From contig NZ_PYBV01000042.1 in the NCBI RefSeq assembly GCF_003205615.1, forward strand, positions 23,477 to 87,476: a stretch of DNA of 64,000 nucleotides, read 5' to 3'. The notes beneath the pieces are model-generated. The model saw nothing but the letters and a program-made list of their open reading frames with translations. It made no database searches and was not told the origin of the DNA. The translations under genes were made by a program, and so were the position numbers. Shown in pieces: positions 51,894 to 59,862 of this stretch; the stretch's first letter is position 1, and each line of letters starts with the position of its first letter. The DNA comes from Micromonospora arborensis. GTDB taxonomy: Bacteria > Actinomycetota > Actinomycetes > Mycobacteriales > Micromonosporaceae.

Positions 51894-52297
51894 GTGACCA
51901 CACCCAGAGGGCTCCGTCTCGCCGTGTCCGTGCTGGTGACCGCGAGCACGGTCCTGCTCGGCGCGGCAGCCGCCGCGGCACCGCCAGCGACCTCCCCGTG
52001 CCACACCCGATCGACCTGACACCGCTGCTCGGCACGTACCGGCGTGAGGGTGTCATCGTCACCGTCTCCCGCGACGACGACGGCGCGCCCCACATGCGCT
52101 ACGAGTTCGTCGACGACATGGCAGACCTGTCACCACCGCTGGAGATGACCCTGGAACCGGTCACCGAGACGGTCTTCACCGCCTCCGGCGCGGGCCCATC
52201 GTTCAGCGAGGACTACATGCCGGTGGTCTTCTCCACCCTCACCAACGGCACCCAGGTCTGCTACGTGGGTATGCGCGCCACCCTTAAGGTCGCCTGA
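51894..52297 (+). pseudogene. Internally deleted secreted serine hydrolase (class C beta-lactamase-like)
   Basis: GAAGGAG and GTG 51894 begin VTTPRGLRLAVSVLVTASTV followed by LLGAAAAAAPPATS, an intact signal peptide, but this frame stops at 52019. From 51998 another frame reads IDLTPLLGTYRREGVIVTVS, YEFVDDMADLSPPLEMTLEP and FSEDYMPVVFSTLTNGTQVC, the C-terminal domain seen after beta-lactamase-fold serine hydrolases. The whole catalytic domain (about 350 residues) is missing and the join is out of frame. The 99-residue C-terminal frame has a GTG start but is probably not a real protein. Confidence 0.6.
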
Positions 52298-52335
52298 CAA
52301 GCAGCCACAACCATGAGTTTGGAGAGGATCTCCAG

Positions 52336-52992
52336 TTGACACCTGATCCTATGGCCGTTCACCCATTGCCGGCGCATGAGCGCATGGTCTTCCTCAAGCC
52401 GCTGGTCACCTCGCCCAAGATCGTGGTGGGCGAGTACACCTACTACGACGACCCCGACGGCGCCACCGGCTTCGAGCACCGCAACGTGCTCTACGGCTAC
52501 GGCCCGGAACGGCTGATCATCGGCAAGTACTGCGCAATCGCCACAGGAGCCCGGTTCCTGATGGCCGGCGCCGACCACCCGACGATGGGCGTGTCGACGT
52601 TCCCGTTCACCATCTTCGGTGGTGAGTGGACCGAACGGACCCTCGATATCGTCACCGCCATGCCCAGCCGGGGCGACACTGTCGTCGGCAATGACGTCTG
52701 GTTCGGCTACCAGGCCACCGTCATGCCGGGCGTACGGATCGGCGACGGGGCCATCATCGCGGCCGGTGCGGTGGTCACCGCCGATGTGCCGCCGTACACG
52801 ATCGTCGGCGGTAATCCAGCCAAAGCGATCCGGCGCCGCTTCGAGGAGGCGGACATCGACCGGCTGCGTCGCGCCGCCTGGTGGGACTGGCCCGTTGACC
52901 TGGTCACCGAGCACACGCGCACGATCATGGCCGGCACGCCCGCCGACATCGAGCACATCGCCAAAGAGAACGGACTGGAGCAAACCCCGTGA
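52336..52992 (+). CDS. CatB/Vat-like hexapeptide O-acetyltransferase
   Basis: The protein has 218 residues from TTG 52336 after GAGAGGA; ATG 52351 is an alternative. VFLKPLVTSPKIVVGEYTYY and DDPDGATGFEHRNVLYGYG are signatures of xenobiotic acetyltransferases. The left-handed helix repeats include RLIIGKYCAIATGARFLMAG with the catalytic His in ADHPTMG, and TVVGNDVWFGYQATVMPGVR, GDGAIIAAGAVVTADVPPYT. The family includes chloramphenicol (CatB) and streptogramin A (Vat) acetyltransferases, so resistance is possible, but chromosomal homologues often have other substrates. It stands alone after the scar zone. Confidence 0.88.
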   Translation: MTPDPMAVHPLPAHERMVFLKPLVTSPKIVVGEYTYYDDPDGATGFEHRNVLYGYGPERLIIGKYCAIATGARFLMAGADHPTMGVSTFPFTIFGGEWTERTLDIVTAMPSRGDTVVGNDVWFGYQATVMPGVRIGDGAIIAAGAVVTADVPPYTIVGGNPAKAIRRRFEEADIDRLRRAAWWDWPVDLVTEHTRTIMAGTPADIEHIAKENGLEQTP

Positions 52993-53121
52993 CACCCGGT
53001 GTAGCTAGGGCCGGTCGCGGTTCGTGACACGCGTCCGTCTCACCGCTGCAGCGAATTCTCGGCAGTCGCGGTGAAGGACACCGGGCGAGGCGGCGGCGGT
53101 TCCGCTCGAACCCAGGTGGTT

Positions 53122-53155
53122 CCCGTTCGCGCCGTCCGCCGACGGCGCGAACGGG
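53122..53155. terminator. Bidirectional hairpin terminator
   Basis: Perfect 15-bp inverted repeat CCCGTTCGCGCCGTC / GACGGCGCGAACGGG with a 4-nt loop, between the convergent acetyltransferase and hemerythrin genes, 8 nt beyond the latter's stop. Confidence 0.9.
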
Positions 53156-53162
53156 ACGTGGC

Positions 53163-53624
53163 TCAGCTAATCGGGCCGAAGATCTCGGTACGGTCGAAGT
53201 CGGCATCCATGCTGTCCAGCACCGCTCCCAGTTGCTTCTCCTCGTACTTGAAGTGCGTCTCCATGACCGCCTCGATCCCGTCCAGGTGACGGTGTGCCAC
53301 CTCCGGGTCGGTCGAGTCGGCCACCGCCGCCTGTAATCCACCGATGAGATGCTCAATCATGTTGTGGTCCTGAGTCAGCTTCGCGACCACCGGCGCCAGG
53401 TCGGGTCGCGCCCGTAGCAGTTCCGGGAACAGCGAACCGTCCTCGGCGCGATGATGGCCGGACAGGGCAGCGCAGAACCCGTAGCAGAACAACAGCAGGT
53501 CGTTGGCGGCGCCGGCGAGGTCGCCACCGTCCAGTCCCGCCCGCGCCAAAGCCAACGCATTGCGCAGCTTGCCGTGCACCCGCTGCAGTTCTCCGCCCCA
53601 GGCGGTGACGCGGTCAGTCGACAA
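53163..53624 (-). CDS. Hemerythrin-domain protein
   Basis: The protein has 153 residues. TTG 53624 follows GGGAGG by 6 nt and overlaps the end of the upstream hydrolase gene by 11 bp, indicating coupled translation. The four-helix bundle ligands are visible: LQRVHGKLRNAL, FCAALSGHHRAEDGSLFPEL, LTQDHNMIEHLIGGL and METHFKYEEKQL, giving the expected His and Glu positions for a diiron site. Such domains bind O2, NO or iron. The coupling to an esterase-like hydrolase is unusual and not explained. Confidence 0.87.
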   Translation of the reverse strand: MSTDRVTAWGGELQRVHGKLRNALALARAGLDGGDLAGAANDLLLFCYGFCAALSGHHRAEDGSLFPELLRARPDLAPVVAKLTQDHNMIEHLIGGLQAAVADSTDPEVAHRHLDGIEAVMETHFKYEEKQLGAVLDSMDADFDRTEIFGPIS

Positions 53625-54441
53625 GAACGCCCTCCCGTCGCAGCCAGGCAGCGCACGCGGTCGTCCAGGACGCGGTGTGCGGCTCGCGCGCAATGAACTT
53701 ATGCGGCTCGCCGCCGTATTCCACGCCGTCGGCCAAACCGATGCCGTGGCTGCCGCCCGGGTAGACGTGCAACTCCACCGGTACCGCCGCGGCCGCCAAC
53801 GCCCGGGTCCACTCCAGGGCGTTGGGCAGGCCCGGCGGGTCCTGAGCGGTGGCCCATACGAAGGTCGGGCACACCGACGCGTCCACATGCTTGGCCGGGG
53901 ATAGCTCGTCCTTGATGGGCAGCAGGTCGCCGAGCAGGTGCTCGACCACCGGCGGCGGCAGCAGGTCGAGGTCGGCCAGCGCGTAGGCCAGGATCGCGAA
54001 GTCCGGTCGGGGCGGGTCGGCGACGCCCTCCTCGATGGACAGGACCCGGCCGGTCATGAGCAGGCCGGCGAGTTGGCCGCCCGCGCTTGATCCGATGACG
54101 CCGACTCGGCCGACGTTGAGGCCGTGGTCGCCGTTGCGGATGTGGTCCAACCCGGCCCGAGCGTCTTCGAGCGGGGCCGGGAACCGGTCCGGCAGCAGCC
54201 GGTACGACAGGACGAAGGCGTGGATCCCGAGTCCGGACAGCCAGCGCGCATAGCCTTCGCCCTCGTGCGGTGGAAGTTCCCGGAAGCCGCCGCCGGGCAG
54301 GACGAGAACGGCGGGTCGGGGGCCGAAGAACCGGTCCTCGGCGGGGTACAGCGTGATCTTCTGTGAAATTGGGGTGGGAATGGCCGTAGCCACCTTCCGA
54401 TACGACGCCTCCATGCCTGACGATCCATCCGCCACCGGCAC
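53614..54441 (-). CDS. Alpha/beta hydrolase (esterase/lipase, BD-FAE type)
   Basis: The protein has 275 residues from ATG 54441 (ATG 54414, MEASYRK, is also possible). PAVLVLPGGGFRELPPHEGE is the Gly-rich oxyanion loop, FVLSYRLLPDRFPAPLEDAR the YRL block and VGVIGSSAGGQLAGLLM the nucleophile elbow (Ser in GSSAGG). VYPGGSHGIGLADG holds the His. It lacks a signal peptide. The 3' end overlaps the hemerythrin gene, so both are in one operon. Confidence 0.87.
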   Translation of the reverse strand: MPVADGSSGMEASYRKVATAIPTPISQKITLYPAEDRFFGPRPAVLVLPGGGFRELPPHEGEGYARWLSGLGIHAFVLSYRLLPDRFPAPLEDARAGLDHIRNGDHGLNVGRVGVIGSSAGGQLAGLLMTGRVLSIEEGVADPPRPDFAILAYALADLDLLPPPVVEHLLGDLLPIKDELSPAKHVDASVCPTFVWATAQDPPGLPNALEWTRALAAAAVPVELHVYPGGSHGIGLADGVEYGGEPHKFIAREPHTASWTTACAAWLRREGVLVD

Positions 54442-54959
54442 GCGACGCTGCTGGCACTATATGGCCCTGCTGAAGGCCCTCGGGGGCGGGGGATGAGGGG
54501 CCGACGGCCGTCCGCCGTTGCGCCGCAGCGTCTGGCTGGTGCGGGCCGCAGACCGCGCGGGCGCGCGGGGCATGGACGCGCACGGCGCACACGGCTCGGC
54601 ACACGGTCCGGCGCGTGATCGACTCCATGTCGGCGATGTGGCGGTGTCCAGCGGCTCGGATGCCGCAATGTCGCGGATACGGAGTCGATCAAGGGCGGGC
54701 TGGTTGGCGCACGCCGCGCAGACGCGGGGCGCACGGCGCACGGCGCGACCCGGTCGGGCCCGGGTCCTTGTGGCGCGGCCAGGAAGTGCTGGCTCATCAC
54801 GATGCGTAGTAGCGACAAGATCGACAGCGACCAACCGCCAGTCAACAGGGCGCCGGCCGCTGTCGTCAGCCTGGACGCGGCCACCGATCCTGATTCGATA
54901 ATGCACATTATGTAAAGTCGCGTTATCTGGCGGTCCCCTCACGTCGGAACGAGCGACCG
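54442..54959. other. Gene-free stretch with repeat copy C
   Basis: 518 bp without a supported gene. It holds the 74-bp palindrome copy C and many GCGCACGG-type short repeats. At 54898-54911 there is an A/T-rich dyad ATAATG-CA-CATTAT. A minus-strand frame at about 54820-54908 reads hydrophobic (LLTGGWSLSILSLLRIVMS) and could be a gene remnant, but nothing supports it further. Confidence 0.6.
54617..54690. repeat. 74-bp intergenic palindrome, copy C
   Basis: Ends GATCGACTCC and GGAGTCGATC; inner arms ATGTCGGCGATGTGGCGG and CCGCAATGTCGCGGAT. Exactly 74 bp, as copies A and B. Confidence 0.75.
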
Positions 54960-55799
54960 CTACTCACGGGTCAGTCCCGGCGGCAGGGCGTCGTCATCGG
55001 GCCCGACACGGCGGGCGTTGATCAGCGGGTTGCGGTGCAACGCCGCGACGAGGGCGGCGCTGCCGCCGATGTCGGTCCAGGTGTCGTCCCAGAGGGCGGA
55101 GACCAGCCAGGAGCGATCCGCGGGAAAGAGCAGGTCGGGCAGCGGCCCGTCACCACGCGAGTGACCGGTCCGCCAGGTCAGGGCCTGCTCGGGTCCGGCT
55201 TCGACCAGCACGTAGGACCAGTCCCCGTACAGGGACACCCGTGGAGCACGTGGGAAGACGACGTCATGCGCGCCGGTCTTGAGATAGCCCAGCCACCACG
55301 GCTGCTCCGAGGTGTACGCGGCCAGTTCGTCGACCACGGCGCGCTCCTGGTCGACGAAGCTGACGCCGTCGGGTGGATAGAAGGTGGCGTACGCGTCGTG
55401 CGGCCGTGCGTCGGACGAAGCCCAGCGGGGCGATAGGAACACCAGCGGCTGGTAGGTCCCCGCGCTGGTGATCCGGTCGATCTCGGCGGCGAGGTCGGGG
55501 CCGACGTCGCGGCCCAGGTGCCGTGCCAGCGCGAGGGTGCACAGCGGTGACCGGTCGTGGATCTGCGCGCCGCCGTGCGCGTCGGCGGCGAGTCGGCGCT
55601 GGCGCCGCAGGCGCGCGATGGCGTCGACGAAGTCGGGTTCCTGCCAGGGTTCGGCGCACCCCTCAGCCTGCCGGGTCGCGATGATGTCGGTTGCCGCCTC
55701 CCGGATCACCAGGTGTCCACGGCGACTCAGGGCCTCGATCAGGGTGGTCTTGCCGGCTCCTGGGGCTCCGGTCAGGACGTAGCGCCGCGGTTCGGTCAT
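54960..55799 (-). CDS. AAA-type NTPase fused to an unknown C-terminal domain
   Basis: The protein has 279 residues from ATG 55799. Residues 1-125 are a small P-loop NTPase: RYVLTGAPGAGKTTLIEALS (Walker A 11-18), LVIREAATDIIATRQAEG, WQEPDFVDAIARL and IHDRSPLCTLALARHLG. This family normally goes on to FVxPLGF-type residues and ends near 180. Here, after LVFLSPRW (about 126), it switches to an unrelated domain with QPWWLGYLKTGAHDVVFPRA, YVLVEAGPEQALTWR and LLFPADRSWLVSALWDDTWT. The junction suggests a fusion created by deletion. The frame is intact. It is divergent from a tyrosine recombinase gene with two dyads between. Confidence 0.72.
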   Translation of the reverse strand: MTEPRRYVLTGAPGAGKTTLIEALSRRGHLVIREAATDIIATRQAEGCAEPWQEPDFVDAIARLRRQRRLAADAHGGAQIHDRSPLCTLALARHLGRDVGPDLAAEIDRITSAGTYQPLVFLSPRWASSDARPHDAYATFYPPDGVSFVDQERAVVDELAAYTSEQPWWLGYLKTGAHDVVFPRAPRVSLYGDWSYVLVEAGPEQALTWRTGHSRGDGPLPDLLFPADRSWLVSALWDDTWTDIGGSAALVAALHRNPLINARRVGPDDDALPPGLTRE

Positions 55800-55820
55800 C
55801 GCACTCCCCCTCTTCCACGC

Positions 55821-55837
55821 TTTCGGGAAACCCGAAA
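55821..55837. promoter_or_regulatory. Perfect dyad in the AAA/recombinase divergent promoter
   Basis: TTTCGGG-AAA-CCCGAAA, a perfect 7-3-7 palindrome 21 bp from the ATPase start and 19 bp from the recombinase start. It is well placed to be an operator for both. Confidence 0.6.
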
Positions 55838-55841
55838 ATGC

Positions 55842-55861
55842 TGCATAATATCCGTTATGCA
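55842..55861. promoter_or_regulatory. Dyad with 6-bp spacer over the recombinase start codon
   Basis: TGCATAA-TATCCG-TTATGCA, A/T-rich in a GC-rich surround. It covers the ATG at 55857. The 6-bp centre is the spacing seen in Xer-type core sites, so it could be a recombinase binding site or an autoregulatory operator. Confidence 0.55.
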
Positions 55862-56852
55862 TGACAAACAGGACGAATCGCTCATGGCGTTGATCGAGGA
55901 GTTCCTGACCGCGCGGGCCACCCGCAAGCCCTCCCCGCACACCTTGGCGGCGTACCGGCGGGACCTGCACACGGTGGCCGCCCTGGTCGCCGAGGCCACT
56001 CCCCTCCCCCTGGACGCACTGTTGATCACCGACCTCTCCCCCCGGGTGATGCGGGCGGCCTTCGCCCGGTTCGCCGCGCCCCGGGCGCCCGCGTCGGTGC
56101 ACCGCGCCTGGTCCACCTGGAACGGTTTCTTCACGTTCCTGGTGGCCGACGGGCTCGTGGCGGGCAACCCGATGCCGGCGGTCGGCCGACCTCGGGCGCT
56201 ACTCCCCCAGCCGAAGCCGTTGCGTGGCGCGGACACCCCCGAGGTACTGCTCGCCTCGGCGGCGCGGGACGACGGTCGGCAGCGCGATCCGTGGCCGGAG
56301 CGGGACGTCGCGGTGTTGGCGGTGGCGCTCTGCGCCGGCCTGCGACTGTCGGAGCTGCTCGCGCTGCGGGTCGGCTCGCTGGGTGGTCGGCCCGGCGAGC
56401 GGCGGGTCGAGGTGGCCGGGAAGGGTGGACGGCCCCGGGTGGTGCCGATCGAGGCGGATCTGGACCGGGTGCTGATGGACTACCTGGCGAGTCGGGCGCG
56501 GCGCTTCGGTTCGCGGTCGGTACGCCCCGACTCGGCGTTGCTGGTGGATCGGCGCGGTGAGCCGTTGCGCCGTGGTGGGCTGCAGTATCTCGTGGAGTCG
56601 TGTTATCGGCGGGCTGGCATCGGTGACCGGGTGCCGCGTGGCGCGCGGTTGCACGCGTTGCGGCACACCTTCGCGACCCGGTTGGCGGAGGACGGGGCGA
56701 GCGCTGCGGAGATCATGCGGTTGTTGGGGCATGCGTCGTTGGCGTCGTCGCAGACGTACATCGAGGTGACGGCCGGGCAGCAGCGTGACGCGGTGCGGGC
56801 CAACCGAACCAACCGCGCGTTGGCGGGTCTGGTGCCCACGGACCCGGGGTGA
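55857..56852 (+). CDS. Tyrosine recombinase (XerC/D type)
   Basis: The protein has 331 residues from ATG 55857. The N-terminal domain has FLTARATRKPSPHTLAAYRR. Catalytic residues are all present: Arg in LCAGLRLSELLAL, Lys in VAGKGGRPRVVP, His-x-x-Arg in LHALRHTFATRL, His in LLGHASLASSQ and Tyr in TYIEVTAGQQ. It differs from the recombinase at 19594, so the window has two solitary enzymes of this class. The divergent AAA fusion gene and the dyad on the start codon suggest local control. No integrative element, attachment site or relaxase is visible. Confidence 0.9.
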   Translation: MHDKQDESLMALIEEFLTARATRKPSPHTLAAYRRDLHTVAALVAEATPLPLDALLITDLSPRVMRAAFARFAAPRAPASVHRAWSTWNGFFTFLVADGLVAGNPMPAVGRPRALLPQPKPLRGADTPEVLLASAARDDGRQRDPWPERDVAVLAVALCAGLRLSELLALRVGSLGGRPGERRVEVAGKGGRPRVVPIEADLDRVLMDYLASRARRFGSRSVRPDSALLVDRRGEPLRRGGLQYLVESCYRRAGIGDRVPRGARLHALRHTFATRLAEDGASAAEIMRLLGHASLASSQTYIEVTAGQQRDAVRANRTNRALAGLVPTDPG

Positions 56853-56858
56853 GTGGGG

Positions 56859-57518
56859 TCAGTGGGCGCGGTGGTCGGTGCCGTCCGCGGTGACGGGCAG
56901 TGGGCCGAGCACGGCGTTGATGAGGTGGATGCGGGCGTTGGTGGCCTGGTAGTCGGCGCAGACGGTGTCGGCGCGGTCGGCGAGGCGGGTGGTCGGCCCG
57001 GTACGGGTGACGGTGATGGTGACGCCGTCGAGGGTGGTGGCGGTGCCGGCGTGGGCGAGCTCGTCGATCGGGTGGGTGCCGGTGATGAGGTGCGCCTTCA
57101 GCAGGGTGCGTAGCTGGTCGGTGTGGTGGGTCATGAGGTCGTCCCAGTTGTCCTCGGAGAACGTGGCGGCGAAGGCGTCGTCGGTGGGCGCCAGGATGGT
57201 GACGGTGGTGCCGTCGGGTAGGTCGGTGAGGACGCCGCTGGTGCGCAGGGCCGCTTCGAACGTGGTGAGGGTGGGGAGCCACCGCAGGGCCTCGTCGGCG
57301 GGTTGGCCGGCGAGGAAGGTCGGGTTACCGGGGTCGGTGCCGGTGGGCAGGGCGGCGCAGAGCGGCCCGGTGACGTGGGGTGCCGTGCCGTTGGCGGCTG
57401 GTGTCGCGGCGGTGCCGCTGGTGCAGGCGGCGAGCAGCAGGGTGGGCACGAGGAGGCTGAGGGCCTGCAGTCGGGGGCGCCGCGTTGCGGTGGCGGTGTG
57501 CGGCACGGCGGCCTCCAC
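56859..57518 (-). CDS. Fasciclin-domain lipoprotein
   Basis: The protein has 219 residues. LSLLVPTLLLAACTSGTAAT is a lipoprotein signal with lipobox LAAC. The fasciclin (FAS1) domain follows: LTTFEAALRTSGVLTDLPDG, TVTILAPTDDAFAATFSEDN, LLKAHLITGTHPIDEL and ARIHLINAVLGP. Such proteins are adhesive or scaffold surface proteins, like mycobacterial MPT70/83. The start is taken at ATG 57518. It is convergent with the recombinase gene (6 bp) and downstream of the M14 peptidase on the same strand, behind a terminator. Confidence 0.9.
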   Translation of the reverse strand: MEAAVPHTATATRRPRLQALSLLVPTLLLAACTSGTAATPAANGTAPHVTGPLCAALPTGTDPGNPTFLAGQPADEALRWLPTLTTFEAALRTSGVLTDLPDGTTVTILAPTDDAFAATFSEDNWDDLMTHHTDQLRTLLKAHLITGTHPIDELAHAGTATTLDGVTITVTRTGPTTRLADRADTVCADYQATNARIHLINAVLGPLPVTADGTDHRAH

Positions 57519-57541
57519 GGGTTCGGGGTTGGCAGGTGGGG

Positions 57542-57580
57542 GTGCCGGCGGCGCGGGTGTCGGACCCGCGCCGCCGGCAC
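57542..57580 (-). terminator. Very strong hairpin terminator after the M14 peptidase gene
   Basis: Perfect 17-bp inverted repeat GTGCCGGCGGCGCGGGT / ACCCGCGCCGCCGGCAC with a 5-nt loop. It begins 22 nt beyond the peptidase stop and precedes the fasciclin start. Confidence 0.9.
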
Positions 57581-57601
57581 GTTGGTTCGGTTAGTTGACG
57601 G

Positions 57602-59710
57602 TCATAGTGCGGCGCACTGGGCGGTGCGTGGGCCGTGCACGGTGTTGGTGATGCCGAGGTTGGTCGGTGCGGGGTTGTTGGCGGTGCAGGTGAGGGGGCC
57701 GCGGATGGTGGTGCCGACCAGCAGCGGGGTGTCGGTGCCGGTGGTGTTGGCGGACAGGTCGGCGGGGCCGGCGATGGTGACGTCGATGATGGAGACGGCG
57801 TCGGTGGTGTGCGCGATGCGGACCGGTCCGTTGACGGTGCTGTCGGCGAGGAGGATGCCGGCGGCGCCGTTGGCGGTCACGGGGCCGCTGATGGTGGTGG
57901 CGGTCGTGACGAGTGCCGCGCCGGCCCGGACGGTGACCGGGCCGTTGATGGTGGCGTCGGCGGCGCAGGTGAAGCCGGAGACGACCAGGGGTCCGTTACG
58001 TCGGCCGGTGAGGGTTGGGTAGACGCGTTCGCCGTCGGTCAGCTTCTCCACGCCCAGCGGGTCGAGGAGCAGTGGGATGAGGCCGCGTTCGGGTTGGTTG
58101 AGGGGAACGTAGTAGCCGTCGCTGGTGGTGATGACCTTCCAACCGTGCGCGGCGATGCGTTGCGCGACGGTGGTGCCGACGCCGCCGGGTCCGTCGGTGC
58201 GGGCGCCGTGGTACTGGGCGTCGGTGAGTTTGTAGGCGCAGGGGGCGTTGTCGAGGATGAGGTTGGCGGGGGGCGCGTCGAGCGGCGGCGGGCTGTCGCC
58301 GGGGTGGGGTGCCGGGTGTGCGGGGATGGGACGGGAGCCGCGGAAGACCAGTCGGCCGGTGTTGGCGGCCTGGAATTCGATGGCCTCGCTGCGGGCGTGC
58401 AGGATGTCGCCGAGGTCGGTGCGGTGGTAGTCGAGGAACTGCTGGAACGTCCACAGGGCGGAGTAGGTCTTGCGGCGCCGGTTGTTGGCGGTGTTGCCCT
58501 CGTCGGGTCGGGTCTGGCCGCCGGAGCTGCGCAGTTCCAGGAGGGAGTTGGTGACGTTCTTGAGGCCGAGGGTGTTGCGCAGGATGGTTTCCTCGCTGAG
58601 GCCGACGTTGCCGCCGCCTTCGCAGCCGTAGGGGCAGGCCCACCAGCCGGCTTCGGCGCCCTTGGCGTACATGTGGCCTTCGATCATGTCCTGGGACTGG
58701 TCGAAGATGGGTTGGGCGACGTTCTGGTGGCGCGGCGGCAGCATCGGGAGGTCACCGGCGCGGGAGTTGCCGAACTCGTGGCCGTCGTAGCCGGCGACGG
58801 GTCGGTAGTCGCGGACCATTCTGATGTACGCGGCGGTCTCGGGTTGGCGGATCAGGGAGTAGTCGCGGTTGAGGTCCTGGCCGGTGGAGTTGCCGCGGGT
58901 GTTGGCGGCTCGGCCGTCGCCGTTGATGGTGGGGACGATCAGGACGGTGGTGTGGCTGAGCAGGTCGGTGACGCGGGGGTCGGTGCTGAAGGCGAGTTCG
59001 CGGGCCATGATGAGGCAGGCTTCGCGGTCGCCGGGTTCGTTGCCGTGCACGTTGCAGTTGATGGCCACCGGGGCGGTCGCGGCGACGGCCGCGGGGGTGG
59101 CCGGTGGGGTGGGGTGGCCGATGACGAGCATGTTGATGGGTCGGTTCTGGACGGTGCGGCCGAGTTCGACGACGCGGACGCGGTCGCTGAGGGTGTCGAT
59201 GGCGGCGGTGTAGGCGTACTCGTCGGTGTCGCTGGTGTATTGCGCGGCGTGGGTGGTTTCCCATTGGGTGCGCAGCTGTTGGCCGGGGTTGTCGGGGTTG
59301 CCCCAGGGGGCGGTGGTGGTGGCGGTGACCGGGTCGGAGTAGGGCTGTTCGGTGGTGCCGGTGCGGGCGCGGACCCGCCATTGGAAGGTGTCGCCGGGGT
59401 TGAAGCCGGCGTCGGCGAAGGTGGGCGCCTCTTGGTTGATCTGGCGGTTGGGTCGCCAGATGCCGACGATGGTGGGTGCGCCGGTGGGGTTGTTGTCGGC
59501 GTCGACGGGGGTGCGTTCGATCTGGTAGTCGGTGGCGCCGTCGACGGGTTGCCAGGCGAGGGTGGCGAATCCGTCGGCTTGGCGGACGGTGAGGGCGTTG
59601 ACCTGGTTCGGTTGCGCGGCGCGTTGGGCGTTGGCGGGGGTGGGTGCGGTGGTGAGGGTGAGGGCGATGAGGGTTGACACGGCGATGAGGGTGGGTCGCT
59701 GACGTCTCAT
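57602..59710 (-). CDS. Secreted M14 zinc carboxypeptidase
   Basis: The protein has 702 residues from ATG 59710 after GGAGGCC. MRRQRPTLIAVSTLIALTLT is a signal peptide. A fibronectin-III-like domain follows (about residues 30-110; LTVRQADGFATLAWQPVDGA). The peptidase domain has VAINCNVHGNEPGDREACLI (zinc His and Glu), LNRDYSL with Arg and YDGHEFGNS (zinc His); LLELRSSGGQTRP probably carries the catalytic Glu. A C-terminal region of repeated NGPVTVRAGAAL / ISGPVTANGAAG / VNGPVRIAH blocks looks like a beta-helix. It cleaves C-terminal amino acids outside the cell. The product is monocistronic. Confidence 0.9.
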   Translation of the reverse strand: MRRQRPTLIAVSTLIALTLTTAPTPANAQRAAQPNQVNALTVRQADGFATLAWQPVDGATDYQIERTPVDADNNPTGAPTIVGIWRPNRQINQEAPTFADAGFNPGDTFQWRVRARTGTTEQPYSDPVTATTTAPWGNPDNPGQQLRTQWETTHAAQYTSDTDEYAYTAAIDTLSDRVRVVELGRTVQNRPINMLVIGHPTPPATPAAVAATAPVAINCNVHGNEPGDREACLIMARELAFSTDPRVTDLLSHTTVLIVPTINGDGRAANTRGNSTGQDLNRDYSLIRQPETAAYIRMVRDYRPVAGYDGHEFGNSRAGDLPMLPPRHQNVAQPIFDQSQDMIEGHMYAKGAEAGWWACPYGCEGGGNVGLSEETILRNTLGLKNVTNSLLELRSSGGQTRPDEGNTANNRRRKTYSALWTFQQFLDYHRTDLGDILHARSEAIEFQAANTGRLVFRGSRPIPAHPAPHPGDSPPPLDAPPANLILDNAPCAYKLTDAQYHGARTDGPGGVGTTVAQRIAAHGWKVITTSDGYYVPLNQPERGLIPLLLDPLGVEKLTDGERVYPTLTGRRNGPLVVSGFTCAADATINGPVTVRAGAALVTTATTISGPVTANGAAGILLADSTVNGPVRIAHTTDAVSIIDVTIAGPADLSANTTGTDTPLLVGTTIRGPLTCTANNPAPTNLGITNTVHGPRTAQCAAL

Positions 59711-59862
59711 GTGGCCTCCGACGAGGTGATCGTGGCGTGTATCGGCCAGCATGATCGTCGGCGTCTGTCGATGCAATGATCTTGGGGGAAAAATCTTGCG
59801 ACTCGGGGTCGCGCTCCCCCGCCGTGGTCAGGCGGTGCTGGTGTGGGCGCGCGGCGCGGTGG

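Noticed and set aside
51998..52297. Stand-alone 99-residue protein
   Set aside because: It begins in the middle of a known C-terminal domain without its own ribosome site; the upstream signal peptide in another frame shows that it is the end of a deleted gene.
57635..59677. 680-residue Gly/Val/Asp-rich frame on the plus strand
   Set aside because: Shadow of the M14 peptidase, which has signal peptide, zinc motifs and a ribosome site; the repeats in the shadow reflect the C-terminal beta-helix repeats.
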